A stretch of DNA of 64,000 nt, taken from positions 77,285,393 to 77,349,392 of the forward strand of contig OV884059.1 in the NCBI GenBank assembly GCA_930367215.1. The letters run 5' to 3'. A program made the position numbers and the translations under genes. The first letter of the stretch is position 1. The number at the start of each line of letters is the position of its first letter. The DNA comes from Pollenia angustigena. Taxonomy: Eukaryota; Arthropoda; Insecta; Diptera; Polleniidae. The notes under the pieces were generated by a model. It was not told the origin of the DNA, ran no database searches, and saw only the letters and a list, made by a program, of their open reading frames with translations. Below are positions 46,821-57,700 of the stretch, in pieces.

Positions 46821-47337
46821 ATTAGTATTGTGGTTATTTTGTTGAACTATTTATGGTTTTTAATCCAAATTTTTTTAATATTTTTAATTAGGCTTAAGTT
46901 CATGAAATTTAATTTTTCATTAAATTATTTTTATGAAGAAAGGAATTTTACAACATGAAAATTAATTAAAATTGTTATTGATAATCTTTCATTCTTGACG
47001 TGACACTCAATAAAATCAATTAAAATGGATAATCATTCAGGAAAGCAAATTTCGATCTACCAAATGTTATAATACAATTTGGTTTAAGGATTGATGTTTG
47101 ACTATTGACGTCAGCAGTCGTCGATGGCTGCGAGTGTAAGACGGCAAATCCATCTGAGGAGATTGAGTGGTTGCAATCGAAACATGTCATGGTAACCTGC
47201 CGGCCGGGGTTCGAGCCCCAGTCACGTCAAGAATGAAAGATTATCAATAACAATTTTAATTAATTTTCATGTTGTAAAATTCCTTTCTTCATAAAAATAA
47301 TTTAATGAAAAATTAAATTTCATGAACTTAAGCCTAA
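46821..47337 (+). mobile_element. Hammerhead retroelement, third insertion, 13-bp TSD
   Basis: TTTCATAGAAATA flanks it at 46808-46820 and 47338-47350. The left arm (46821-~47004) is the inverted 3' part of the unit ending at CTTGACGTGAC; the right arm (~47008-47337) is a direct, 5'-truncated unit with the ribozyme. The opposite arm of the host palindrome reads TTTTCATAGGAATATG without an insert, confirming boundaries and TSD. Confidence 0.88.
47142..47202 (+). ncRNA. Type I hammerhead ribozyme motif with stem II covariation
   Basis: Core as at 28934-28994, but stem II is GATTG/CAATC instead of GATCG/CGATC: a C-G pair has become T-A through changes on both strands of the stem. Cleavage predicted after 47188. 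The following box B-like arm is GGGGTTCGAGCCCC, a perfect small stem in this copy. Confidence 0.9.
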
Positions 47338-47388
47338 TTTCATAGAAATATGTAATTTTTCCACAACATTTCTAAAGGTACACAGAGA

Positions 47389-47623
47389 AAAAATAAAAAT
47401 TGATTTCAATTAAAAAATTTGTGATATTAATTAAAAAATTAATTAAATTTACACCAGTAAACAAATTAATAATATCAAGTAAACCAGTTGATAGTATTAA
47501 TTAAACGTTTAATTTACTTGATTAAAAGTTTAATTCACTTGATTAAATTTTTAATTAAAACTGATTTTATTTTTGATTAATGCTTTAATTGGTGAACAAT
47601 TTTGGAGAATTTTTTCTGTGTAC
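47389..47623. mobile_element. MITE family D (TACACAGA ends), copy 1
   Basis: TACACAGAGAAAAAATAAAA at the left and the inverse of TTTTTTCTGTGTA at the right. The interior is almost pure TTAATTAAA-type sequence with ATTTACTTGATTAAAAGTTT repeats. Copies at 48837-49081 and 63244-63470. Confidence 0.72.
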
Positions 47624-47818
47624 ATGGCCAATATCGGTATCATTCTGAAGTATTTACTAGATCTTTCTGGATATGTAGAATTTATTTAAAAATTTTTAAC
47701 TCTTAGGCTTATATTACAGTTTTTGTGTACTAAGTGTATAATTTATTTAAATAAAAGTGTAATACAAATTTTATAAAATAACAACCACCAATGTCGCAAA
47801 CAAAACCTTCATGCTTAG

Positions 47819-48060
47819 GCGCCCTTCGGCCGGACGCAAAGATTTTTTTCTCTATGGTATAAACAACACCGACTTCGCTAACTTAAGCTTCTCTGTATAG
47901 CCGGCCTTCGACCGGGCGCAAGGATTTTCTACTCTATGGTATAACAAACACCGGCTTCGCTGACTTAAGCTTCTCTGCATAGCCGGCCTTTGGCCGGGCG
48001 CAAAGTTTTTCTCCTCTATGGTATAACAAGCCCCGGCTTCGCTAACAAGAACTTTTCTGC
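47819..48060 (+). repeat. GC-rich tandem repeat, ~82-bp unit, three copies
   Basis: GCCGGCCTTCGACCGGGCGC and variants (CTTCGGCCGGACGC, CCTTTGGCCGGGCGC) start at about 47820, 47900 and 47982, each followed by AAGG/AAAG...TCTATGGTATAAC and CACCGGCTTCGCTGACTTAA. Each unit has a strong CCGGCC...GGCCGG-like hairpin. Similar TTCAGCGAAGCCA sequence lies in the core of the element at 55426-56006. Confidence 0.75.
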
Positions 48061-48836
48061 ACCTAAAAAATACTTAAATAAACCTAAATAGGAAAATATT
48101 ATGCGAATACAAAAACAAAGTACATATTTGCAATCATGAACAAATTACCTTTAATTTGAGTACCCACGCATATCACTAACTGGGAGGGGCAGTCTCTTGG
48201 TTCCAAGGGGCCCAACGGGCCTCAGCCCCCTTTAATTTTAATTTTGGTTTTTTTCTTTTATTATTCTGAATCGGGTGGCATATTTTTTTTTCGTAGCCCT
48301 TTAAGCTGCACTTTAGCAAAATCACATATTCCTATGAAAACTAAAAACGTCCATAACTCGAAAACTAAACGTTTGCGGCAATATTTTTATTCAAGTTCTT
48401 TCTTCTTATTTTTCAATTTTCTATCTACCTAGGTACTTTTTTTTGGAGCTGGGTCGGTAAACTAGATTTAAGCCAAGATTTTTGTGCTTATGTAAAAAAC
48501 TTTAGCATAAATTTTAATTTGAGTTTAAATGAATTATAAAATCAACATTGAGGTCATTACTTAATCGATTACTTTTAATAAATAAGTGGAATAACACATT
48601 CAAATGCAGGTCATTTAAAAAATCAGTATAAACATGTTGTAGAATTTCTAACAAACTAAGATATTGCAAATTACAAAATGCATTATTTAGTAATAAGACA
48701 TTACTCACTTAATTACTTTTAAGTAGAAAAACCTGGAAATTGAGCACTGCTCAGTTGTAAAGAAAAAGTTTTATATTCGGATGTTGCAAATCATACATAT
48801 TACCCTTCGCCACAGTTCTTGAAATTGTTCCCTAGT

Positions 48837-49081
48837 ATGCACAGAAAAAAAAATTGAGTTCAATTAAAAAATTTGTGATGCGTTCACATATTAAATAATT
48901 AATTAAATTTGCACCAGTAAACAAATTAATAGTATCAATTAAACTTTTAATTCACTTGATTAAAAGTTTAATTTACTTGATTAAACGTTTAATTCATTTG
49001 ATGAAATTTTTAATTAAAACTTATTTTATTTTTTATTAATGGTTAATTAAAACAAAATTGCGATAATTTTTTTTGTGTGTG
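48837..49081. mobile_element. MITE family D, copy 2
   Basis: GCACAGAAAAAAAAATTGAG start, GCACCAGTAAACAAATTAAT and TTAATTTACTTGATTAAACG shared with copy 1, end TTTTTTTTGTGTGTG. Confidence 0.7.
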
Positions 49082-49222
49082 TTTTTTTTTTAATTCTCTA
49101 TGCTAATCCCCGCGAAGCTCTACGCTTGTCTGCAGGAAAGAAACCAGAGACTCTGGCGGGAATCGAACCCGCAGCCCCGGGGCAGATACACTAGCTCACT
49201 ACTAACTAGCCTACCGGGGCCT
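49082..49222 (-). mobile_element. tRNA-derived SINE family S1, reverse copy
   Basis: Reverse complement gives GGCCCCGGTAGGCTAGTTAG (box A region), GGTTCGATTCC (box B) and CAGAGTCTCTGGTTTC, TGCAGACAAGCGTAGAGCTT, CGCGGGGATTAGCATAGAGA with an A-rich tail. Same family as 23454-23645. Confidence 0.78.
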
Positions 49223-51520
49223 ATGGGTGCTTGTGTCGAAATACGTATTCCGGCATTAAATTTGTGTAGGCGCTATGCGAACTTATAGGTCTGTTTTTAT
49301 AACCAAAAAAAGGCTCATATATAGAGAATATTTAAGCAAATTTTATCAACCGAGCTTGTGTTGTATAGAAGCTATCGTACCTAAGCGCCTAATTCGGGAG
49401 GACAGGACACTTGTATGGAATTCACATGATATTATCTCTTTATATTTATATTTATATTTAGGAAATATTTGAGCAAAATTTTGTCCTCATAGCTGATATG
49501 GTATGTGTTCGCCCCCGGGGGTGTAGGGATCATCTTAAGAATTTTAACCTTTTGGTATTACATACTCTCGGGCAAATCAGATGCAAGCAACCTGGGATGC
49601 GACAAACATCCAAATGACAGGGCTCATGAAGTTTTTGGATTTCTTGAGTTGAAATTTCACAAAAGTATATAACTTGGATGCCACGGGAGTCAGTAGCCCA
49701 CGGTGAGTACAAGGCATTGGTTGACGCTCTCGATGTATGCTTCTTGCGAGAAATGATTCCTGTTTTTCGAGATGATTGTCTTTGCGGAAGCCTCACGTTT
49801 CTTTAGAAGGTATACTTTCGGGGATCACGTGGCTGTGGATTATACCGGTGAGTGTAAGCCATAGGTCTGACTATTGGTTGAGAATCCCGGTGTATGCTTC
49901 CTTCTGTTGCTGTTCGACAGAAGCTGCTGGTATAAAAAGCAGTGGAGGTTAAAAATCACTCACAATTGCTAACTATGTGTGAAATTCCATACACACAAGG
50001 GGGCGATTGGTAAACGCATAATTTGAGACCCAAAGTCAGCTACTCATGTAATCGTTGTCACATACATATGTGGCAATGAAAGGGCACATGTTAATGATGT
50101 TTCAACAATCCTCGGTGCAAGTCAGGTGCTCTCAATGCCTGAAAATCGGCAGAGGTCGAAATTGGCACATCTATTGAGTTCGCTGCTGACCAGAAATACT
50201 ATTTAGTAGCACGGGAGTAGCCTACGGAAACATAGCTGCGGAATAACTATTTGTTAAAGCCCCATCGCGGATTTTGTGGTGGTTGTGGCTTAAAACCAAA
50301 GTCACGAGGAGGGAGATGTATCAAAGTCAACATCAACGACTGATTTTCCACCACTTGTACTTAAGTAAGTAAGTAAGAAATATTTAGGCATGTATTTTTT
50401 ATATTTTTTTTTATTTAAATTAAAGCGACAGACATTCGGCAAAGCTAATTAGCAAGCCCTATAACGAACTTTATTTACTTTCCTCATGATGTAGCGTACT
50501 TTAAAATAAAAATATAAGATTATTTGGTTACTTTTCATACAATTTCCCATATTTTTTGTTTTTGTCAATTTCATTATAAAAATTGTACTAATTTTTGTTG
50601 CCTGTTTTATGCAGATGCAACACGTCACAACGACGTTGTAAAAATATTTAATTTTTTATTTTTTTAATTTTGTCTTATTTTTATTTGGTTGGCCTTAATA
50701 AAATAAAGATTGTATGTTGTTATTTTCCCACTTTTTCGTAGTTGTCGCGCGTTATTTATTCTTGAATTGCATAATTTCTTTTTATTTCGCTCCTTTTTTT
50801 TCTTTTTTTGTATTTCATGTTCAATTCACACTTTTGTTTTCGTTGTAAATCTTTTATTAGTTGTGTCGTTGTTCTTTGTGTGGAAACGTTTGGTCGTTGT
50901 TTCTTTACTTCTTGATTATATTCAGTTTCAATTTTTTTTTCGTGGGTTGTGGGATGAGGAAAAAAAATTAAAATAAAATGAAAAGTGTCTAGCATTTTCA
51001 GCACCTTGTTATATGAGCAAATTCAGTGTATATTTTTGTATGGCCTGTTTGTTGGCCTCAAACATGTGTGCGTCTGCTAAAAGAACATGGACAGGGAAAA
51101 TGCATTAAATTAATTAATTTTTTGTATTGTAAGTTACAACAACAAAATAAGCAAAAAACGAAGACAAAAACAACATAGCAGCTACATATAATGTATTGGT
51201 CAATAAAAAGAACGAATGTGTTTTCTTAAACATTTACATGCATTTACAAATTATTACAAGCGTTTTAGAAATTAATATAAATTGTAAGAGACAAGACAAA
51301 AAATTTTCAAAGAAAAATTTAAATTTTTTTTAATTGTTTTTGAATGTTACAAAGAAAATGTTTAAGAAAAATTTTTAAATAAAATCTAACAATGTAGTAC
51401 ATATATTTTAAAATACATTCAAATCTTTATGAAAATATTGCTAGATCTAATTAAAATTTATCAAGGTTTGAATATTATTCCTATCATATTATTCTAAGAA
51501 CTAAGTTTTTTTATATTTTA
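49223..51520. other. Unassigned; possible LINE 3' region with TAAG tail at 49490-50373
   Basis: 49490-50370 is clearly less AT-rich than its surroundings, has no long frame, and ends TGTACTTAAGTAAGTAAGTAAG, a short tandem tail as seen on some LINEs. It contains GGTGAGTGTAAGCCATAGGT and repeats of CGGTGTATGCTTC / CGATGTATGCTTC. No protein domain could be read, so the LINE idea is only a suggestion. The rest is AT-rich without features. Confidence 0.4.
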
Positions 51521-53105
51521 CTAGCTATTACCCGGTGTGCTCCGCCAACCCTATCGTAAACAAAAAAAAATTAAATATTAAAAAACATCTTGAATTTTTT
51601 TTTTAATTCTTCCTATGGCATGGACGTCAGAGTTGCTCTTACATACGGCCACAGAGCACACAGAGGCGTCACGAGATAGAAAATATTGTGTTTTTTTTTT
51701 GTCTTTCTTCGCAAGCTGCGCTTTTTGCGTTTTTTGTTTTGATTATGCAATTTGTGTTGAAAGTAGCGGCCAGTTTTTACACATTGCCACTTCACTACCA
51801 AAAAACGTTTTCTTTCTATTTCTTCGAAAGCTGCCCTCGTAAATGATTTAGGCATTTTCCATACGTCACTTTTTTCATCTCTGTATGCTTTGTGCATACG
51901 GCCCACTATTGGCATTGTGCCAATTTTTTGTCCAAATGCTTATATGAATTTTAAAATTGCCTTGCTAAATTTGATGGCTCTTGTCCAGATATACGAATTT
52001 TAGTATTAATTTTTAGACTGTACCTGTTATAGTCTCCAATATAGAAGCATTTTATTATTAACTTCATGCAGGAGGTGCCACGCCTATAATTAGCGATCCG
52101 CCCATTTTTGCCTTACATACTCTTATGGATCTTAAAGTTATTCGTACAAAATTTGGTGGCTCTGGTTCACAGACTTACTTCATAGAGTAAGTGCCACGCC
52201 CACTATTAGTAGTCCGCACATTTTTGTCCAAAATATTTATTTTGATAATAATGTTGCTCTTACAAAAATTCGGGATTCTAGCTGTTATACTTTTCCAAAT
52301 ATACACATTTTGGTATTTAATAATAAGGGAAGTGCCACGCCCACATATGTTAGCACACCAATTTTTCCCCCTTAATGTGTATATGGATGTCTAAGTTGCA
52401 TGGGTAAAATTTGCTGGTTTTAGCTGTTATGGTTTCGGAAATATATACGAATTTTAGTATTTAATTCATATGGGAGGTGCCACGCCCAGTATTACTTATG
52501 CACCCGTTTCTAATCCAAATAATCATAAAGATGATGTCAAAGATGCTCTAGCAAAATTTATTTACTCTGACTGTAATCATTTTCCAGATAAACGAATTTT
52601 AGTATTTAATTCATATGGAAAATGCCACGCCTACTATTGCAAGTTGAGAGTATATAATTTGAAGATTCTAGTTGTATTAGTTTCCGTGATAAGCAATTAT
52701 TAATACTAACTCTTTAACTGGGCGTGGCACCTCGCCTACTTGCAATTTTAAAACAAAATATACAGCCTTGTCACAGAGTACAATTCCGTTCGGAACCGGA
52801 CGGTTCATTCCGTATTTTGTTGCTTCAGAAAATGACGAAAAACATTTTCGAAATGAAACCATTTTTGTTTTCATGAACGGAATGGAAATTTTTGGTATCT
52901 GATAGGCCAAACAACTATCGAGATACACTGTCTACCAATTAACAAATATGTTTTCTTCGATTCCGAATGGAATTATACTCTGTGACATGGCTGAAAGCCT
53001 ATATTTCCTTAAAGACATACAGAAGATGCTGTGACAATTTCATGAAAAAAAAAACATACAAACAAACAAATACACAAATACACATTCATTTTTATATACA
53101 TAATA
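51521..53105 (-). mobile_element. Helitron-like tandem-repeat element next to the netrin exon
   Basis: Begins CTAGCTATTACCCGGTGTGC-TCCGCC, the inverse of the end of the element at 56795-57700 (CGGGTCAGCTATT), and ends ATTTTTATATACATAATATA-GAA, the inverse of that element's start. The interior has five diverged GTGCCACGCC units at 52075, 52191, 52332, 52477 and 52622 (spacing ~116-145 bp). Such ends and internal arrays occur in insect Helitron/Helentron-type non-autonomous elements; no Rep-helicase is present. It stops about 45 bp before the exon. Confidence 0.55.
52763..52993. mobile_element. hAT-like MITE (CAGCCNTGTCACAGAGTA ends)
   Basis: CAGCCTTGTCACAGAGTACA and, inverted, CAGCCATGTCACAGAGTATA, then ATTCCNTTCGGAA on both arms. 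231 bp. Flanking octamers share only some positions (AAAATATA / AAAGCCTA), so TSD support is weak. Nested in the Helitron-like element. Confidence 0.7.
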
Positions 53106-53130
53106 TAGAAGATTTCTTTATATGAAAAAT

Positions 53131-53150
53131 TTTTTTTATTTCTCTTTCAG
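53131..53150 (+). promoter_or_regulatory. Splice acceptor of the netrin exon
   Basis: A T-rich tract with only two purines runs into TTTCAG directly before the exon. It is the only strong polypyrimidine-AG next to the LE2 reading frame and sets the exon start. The usable intronic sequence between the acceptor and the nearest mobile element is very short. Confidence 0.85.
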
Positions 53151-53339
53151 TTTGCAACTGTCACAATCATGCCCGCCAATGTCGTTTTAACATGGAACTT
53201 TTCAAATTATCCGGACGTGTATCCGGTGGTGTTTGTCAAAATTGTCGTCATTCAACAACTGGTCGTCATTGTCATTATTGTAAAGAAGGCTTTTATCGTG
53301 ATCCCACAAAGCCATTAAATCATCGTCGTGTCTGTAAAC
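53151..53339 (+). CDS. Internal exon of a netrin gene: second laminin-type EGF (LE2) module
   Basis: Netrins are secreted, laminin-related axon-guidance ligands; their three LE repeats follow the N-terminal laminin domain and take part in receptor (DCC/Frazzled, Unc5) binding. The 189-nt exon lies between a TCTCTTTCAG acceptor and a GTGAGT donor. It holds 62 complete codons plus two bases at its start and one at its end, so both flanking introns are phase 1. The peptide has eight cysteines at residues 1, 3, 10, 28, 31, 40, 43 and 61, the canonical LE spacing, and contains [12 protein letters not shown] and [12 protein letters not shown], close to the most conserved stretch of the netrin V-2 module. 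No laminin N-terminal, LE1, LE3 or NTR exon was found in the window. The peptide alone does not let me separate the NetA-like from the NetB-like paralogue. A Helitron-like element ends about 45 bp upstream and a hAT MITE starts about 290 bp downstream. Confidence 0.95.
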
Positions 53340-53345
53340 GTGAGT
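53340..53345 (+). promoter_or_regulatory. Splice donor of the netrin exon
   Basis: GTGAGT follows the lysine codon after the eighth LE cysteine and one extra C. This gives a phase 1 intron, matching the phase at the acceptor, so the exon could be skipped without a frameshift. Confidence 0.85.
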
Positions 53346-53626
53346 AAACATACATTTTAATATTTATTATTGAGAAAATTATTCAAATTACAGGCATTAT
53401 AGAAAAATGTTGAAGTTAAGAATATTTAAGAGAAAAACAACTAAACTTTATTTTAAGAATAAAATAATTAAAAAAAATATATATGTTTTTAAATGCTATA
53501 AGTGTTATACTACATGATATCGTAATTAATATCAAATATTAATATATTCAAAATCGGTTCTTCGACTAAAGCTCGAAAAAAGTTAACTAATTGATTTTAA
53601 CAAAGGCTCACAATTACAGTTGACAT

Positions 53627-54107
53627 CAGTGTTCGAAAATAAACACTAAATATCGTTTCTTAATGTTCGGTTCGGTAGATTTGTGGAAAACACAAACGCT
53701 AATAGTGTTTGTGTAGAAAATCGAACTCAACAAAAGATGTGAACATTTAATTCCGTACGGTTTTTTTTTTTTTTTTTTTTTTTTGAAAATCCACAAATTT
53801 CAATGCGTTCGGTTTGGCTCATTAATGTTCGTCCCTTTTGGCTGGTAAAAAAAAAAACAAAAATTTTTTACAAAAACAAAATATACACACGAAAAAACAT
53901 TACAGAACATTAAAATATAATGTTTGTCTACAGTATCACTACAATTGTTCTGTTTTTTAACGTAGAACCGAACATTATATTTTCTTGAAAATAGTTACGA
54001 ACGGTATTAAGGGTTGTGTATGTCTACACAATCACTAAAAAAATAGATATCGTTCCTGGGTGTGTGAGCCGAACGTTAAATAATGTACTGTTTATTTTCG
54101 AACACTG
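53627..54107. mobile_element. hAT MITE with 8-bp TSD GTTGACAT
   Basis: GTTGACAT at 53619-53626 and 54108-54115. Perfect termini CAGTGTTCGAAAATAAACA and inverse. GTTCGGTTCGG and AGCCGAACGTT-type motifs recur inside both ends; AGAACATTAAAATATAATG inner repeats. 481 bp, non-coding, about 290 bp downstream of the netrin donor. A 24-T run lies at 53761-53784. Confidence 0.88.
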
Positions 54108-54115
54108 GTTGACAT

Positions 54116-55425
54116 TACTTTTAGAAAGTAATGACGATTTTAAATCGATATATCTGTAAATCAAATCATTTTATCATTTTAATTTGTTTAGATTAAGCAA
54201 GTTTTGTACTGCTTTCTAGACAAAAATCTTAAAACTTTTTTAATGTTTTCAACCAAAAAAAAAAATTGAGCAAATGACTCAGTTATTATTCACTTGCTCA
54301 AGTTTGTTTATAATTTTTTGGAAAAAGAACACAATTATTTACAAAAAAAAAAACAAAAAAAGAACAGTTTCTTATAAATTAAAAAAGTTTTTTTTTTATT
54401 TAATTTATTATCTAAACAAATAAACTTTTAAGAAAAATTATTAAAATCATTCAACCAAGTTAACAAATTTGTTTAAAATAATATTTATTTATTTCAAATG
54501 AGCGCTCTAAATGAAAATGTTTCATTTAATTAATTTTTCGAATATAAACAATATACGAATTTGGCAGTACTTTGTGTTCTAAAATATAAACAGATCTACA
54601 TTGAATTTAAAAAATGGAACAATTTTAAAATTTAAAATTAAAAGTTAAAAATAATTAAAATAAGAATTTTTTGCTTTAAGTGCAAGATCTTTATAAATTT
54701 TGTACATTTGGCCAGTTTCGGTCAGTATGGAAATTTATGCCCATTAAATCGACCAATTAATTTATTGCTTTTTTTTTGTTATTAATTTCTTAATACACCT
54801 TACAAATCTTTTTAAAAAGAAAGAAAACGCTGCAGAAAAAAAATAAATTAAGTTCGCCAGAATTCTATAACGAAGTTAAAAACTGTGCGTTGTCTTGCGG
54901 GTGTTTAAATGAAGAGAAATACACAGCATGTTTTTTTGGAAACTTTAATTAAACATTATTAATTAAAACAGGCAAATTTGTTTACTTTATGCATATTAAT
55001 TGTTTCTTAAATAAACTATGGAATTTCGTTTATGTAAACATAAAATTAGTTCATATGAGTATTTCCACAGGAAAGTGTAACGTAACCTGACAAACGCTAT
55101 CAAGCATTTTAAATTGTTTTTTAAAGAATCGTTTATATGTTTAGTATATAATTTTTTTTTGTATTTTGGTGTAAATAGCAGTTAAGCGAAAGAGAGGAAA
55201 CATTTGAACAACACGGGTCTAAAATACAAAATTAATTGCTTGGTGGGGTAACGTGACACTTCTGTAGATAATTGTAGCTAAAATTTGTTTTTACAAATTG
55301 GTCTACAAAGGGACATGTGCTCAACGCAATAAAGGGTCTGTCAAAAACCTATCTAAATAAAGACCTCTGATTAAAGTTTAAATTATTTCCTATTAAGACT
55401 TACTAGATACTTAAGCCTCTTTTAA
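54116..55425. other. AT-rich intron DNA, nothing recognised
   Basis: No inverted repeat, RNA signature or netrin exon detected. Confidence 0.5.
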
Positions 55426-56006
55426 GGGGGGGGGGGGGGGGTGCTTTAAAACCATGTGAGATAAGGCCATGATGGCTTTATTGCTTAATTGAATGGGAGA
55501 TAAAGCCATAATGGCCTTATTGCCCAATCATTGAGAGGTAAGGTCATATCTAAAATTTTCAGAAATGAGAGATATAGCCATATTATTTTTTCGCAAATGA
55601 GAGATAAAGCCATATTTTTTCAGAATATTGTTATGCATGGTGTAAACATTCTGTAAAAGGGAAAATTATCATTGAAAAACATTTTTTATTCTTGTGACGC
55701 ACGCTGGAAAACTTTATTCAGCGAAGCCACCTGCCGCGTCCTACTGGAGGAAAATAACCCTAAGCACGGCCGCAGGCCTCATCGCCGAAAAACTTTAGTA
55801 TGCGAAGCCAGATTTCAATACTTAACTTCAGTGTCTCCGGAACTGAAATGAGAGATAAAGCCATTTTCTAAAATTGCTAATGTGAGCTAAGGGCATGATG
55901 GCTTTATCTCCCATTTAAATGAAAAAAAATCAAAAAGGCTTTATCTCCCTACTGAATGAGATATAAAGCCATCATTGCCTTATCTCACATGGTATTAAAG
56001 CACCCC
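55426..56006. mobile_element. MITE with poly-G termini and repeated GAGATAAAGCCAT motifs
   Basis: A run of about 15 G then TGCTTTAAAACCATGTGAGA-TAAGGCCATGATGGCTTTAT on the left; inverted on the right, ending CCCCCCCTT. GAGATAAAGCCAT/ATGGCTTTATCTC units recur about nine times in both orientations. The core (55690-55810) is GC-rich with AACTTTATTCAGCGAAGCCA. TSD not clear. Confidence 0.72.
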
Positions 56007-56794
56007 CCCTTCTTATAATATTCGGTCACAAATGTACATCCTATCATCAAACAGAAACGATTGAAAATATTTTGTTGAGGCCCCATGCTCCTTATAGGAT
56101 ACCTGGCGTGTGCTACTACGTTCCCCCCTTCTCCAAGTCCAATTTTTTTAAAAAATTCATAGCTTACATGTGTATCTAAACAGGGGTCTATCTATGACAG
56201 TTTGGAGAACCAGAAATTTCCATCTACCCCCTCGTGATCCTATTTTTAAGAAATGTATAACAAATGTGTCCATACAAGTAGGAATATATCTATCATTAAA
56301 CTTCATTAAAATGCCCAAAGCTGTCCTTACAAAATTGCATTTCTAATGAAACCCGTTGAATGGTTTCAGAGCCTATAAAACACATAGAAACATTTTTTGT
56401 ATTTTATATACATATATAGATATTTTGGCATGTATATAAAACTAATATTAAAGCTGCAATTTAAACTTAAATAAGTCTAAAAAATTTTTGTATTTGTTTA
56501 AATTAAATGGGCTTTACTACATTTAATATAATCGGATATCAATAAAAATTGGCTTTTTTGTTGGAATTTTTTTTAATTCATGTATTGATTTTCAGTTACT
56601 TTACAAACACTTTGCTTAACAATTAATATAATTCAGATTAATAATGCAACTTCAATTGAGCATTAAGAAGAAATACCCATGATGTTATATTTATGATCAA
56701 ATGTTTTTTTTTTTTTTTTTTTTGTTTTAAAATGCGGAAAAAATTGAATTTTTGTGTCACTTATGGAGTTTTCTTATCTAAAAAATAATCTATA
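56007..56794. other. AT-rich DNA with degraded dispersed-repeat trace
   Basis: 56100-56320 (TTTCCATCTACCCCCTCGTG, TGTGTCCATACAAGTAGGAA) recalls the internal units of dispersed repeat family A. A T run of about 22 lies at 56705. Confidence 0.45.
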
Positions 56795-57700
56795 ATCTAT
56801 CTTATATATATAAAACAGGATGTGGTATGTATATATGTATGTATGTATGTAACGTATGGACTCCAAAACGGCTGGGGCGATTTTGATGAAATTTTCAGGG
56901 AATCTTCAGAATATTCAGGCGGGTGACACTGTGAAGTCTGATTTTTAATTTTCATATTGCACCACCAATGACATCTTTATAATTTGGACGATTTTTTCTT
57001 TCAAATGATCGCCATTGTCCAACTTAGATTTATACGAAAAAAAAATTTTGCCCCGCCCACTTCTCAATCAATCGATTTAACAAATTTTTCTTTAGAATGT
57101 TCGTATTAATTCATTTTAAGTTTTCATCGAAAGAAAAATTTACCACTCCTACTTGTACGCCCATTTTTTCTTTTAAGCGCATAACTTGAGAACGGCTTGA
57201 CCAATTTGAACGATTTTTTCTTTAAAATGATTGACATGGTCCAACTTAGGTTTTTACGGAAAGAAAATTTTACCCCGCCCACTTTTTGTGATTTACCAAA
57301 TATCAAAAAACGGCTCCATCGATTTGACTAATTTTTCTTTCAAATGTTCGTATTCATCTATTTTAAGTTTTCATCGAAAGAAAAATTTACCACGCCTACT
57401 TTTACGCTCACTTTTTCTATTAAGCGCATTACTTGAGAACGGCTTGACCGATTTGGACGATTTTTTTCTTTAAAATCATCGCCATGGTCCAACTTAGGTT
57501 TTTACGGAAAGAAAATTTTGCCCCGCCCACTTTAACGCCCACTTTTTTCGATTTACCTAAAATCAGAAAACGGCTCCATCGATTTGACTAATTTTTCTTT
57601 CAAATGTTCGTATCTTTTTTACGGATTTTAAAAATCGAACGCAAAAATTTTTCTAATTTGGACAGGATAACGTCTGTCGGGTCAGCTATTCAGTATAATT
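56795..57700 (+). mobile_element. Helitron-like tandem-repeat element
   Basis: Starts near TCTTATATATATAAAACAGG, has TATGTATGTATGTAACGTAT, then repeated units of roughly 250-260 bp: CGGCTCCATCGATTTGACTA at 57311 and 57571, CATGGTCCAACTTAGGTTTT at 57235 and 57483, and CCCCGCCCACTT. It ends AACGTCTGTCGGGTCAGCTA. The same end type, inverted, starts the element at 51521. Non-coding and without a Rep-helicase, so the class rests on end similarity only. Confidence 0.5.

Larger units (their letters stand above)
46682..48469. mobile_element. Long-TIR element hosting the third hammerhead retroelement
   Basis: AAATCTAGTTTACCGACGCA-GCTCC on the left is inverted on the right (48440-48469). The arms stay complementary for about 140 bp, through AACGCTTAGTTTTCGAGTTA-TGGACGTTTTTAGTTTTCAT. 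The left arm is interrupted by the retroelement at 46821-47337; the right arm keeps the empty site. The loop contains MITE D (47389-47623) and a GC-rich tandem repeat (47819-48060). Confidence 0.75.

Noticed and set aside
49530..49796. 88-residue minus-strand open frame in a less AT-rich region
   Set aside because: No domain could be recognised, it has no splice or start context, and the region looks like a decayed repeat with a TAAG tail.
50710..50976. 88-residue frame rich in Phe and Leu
   Set aside because: Translation of T-rich low-complexity DNA; the opposite strand gives a matching Lys/Arg-rich frame of similar length.
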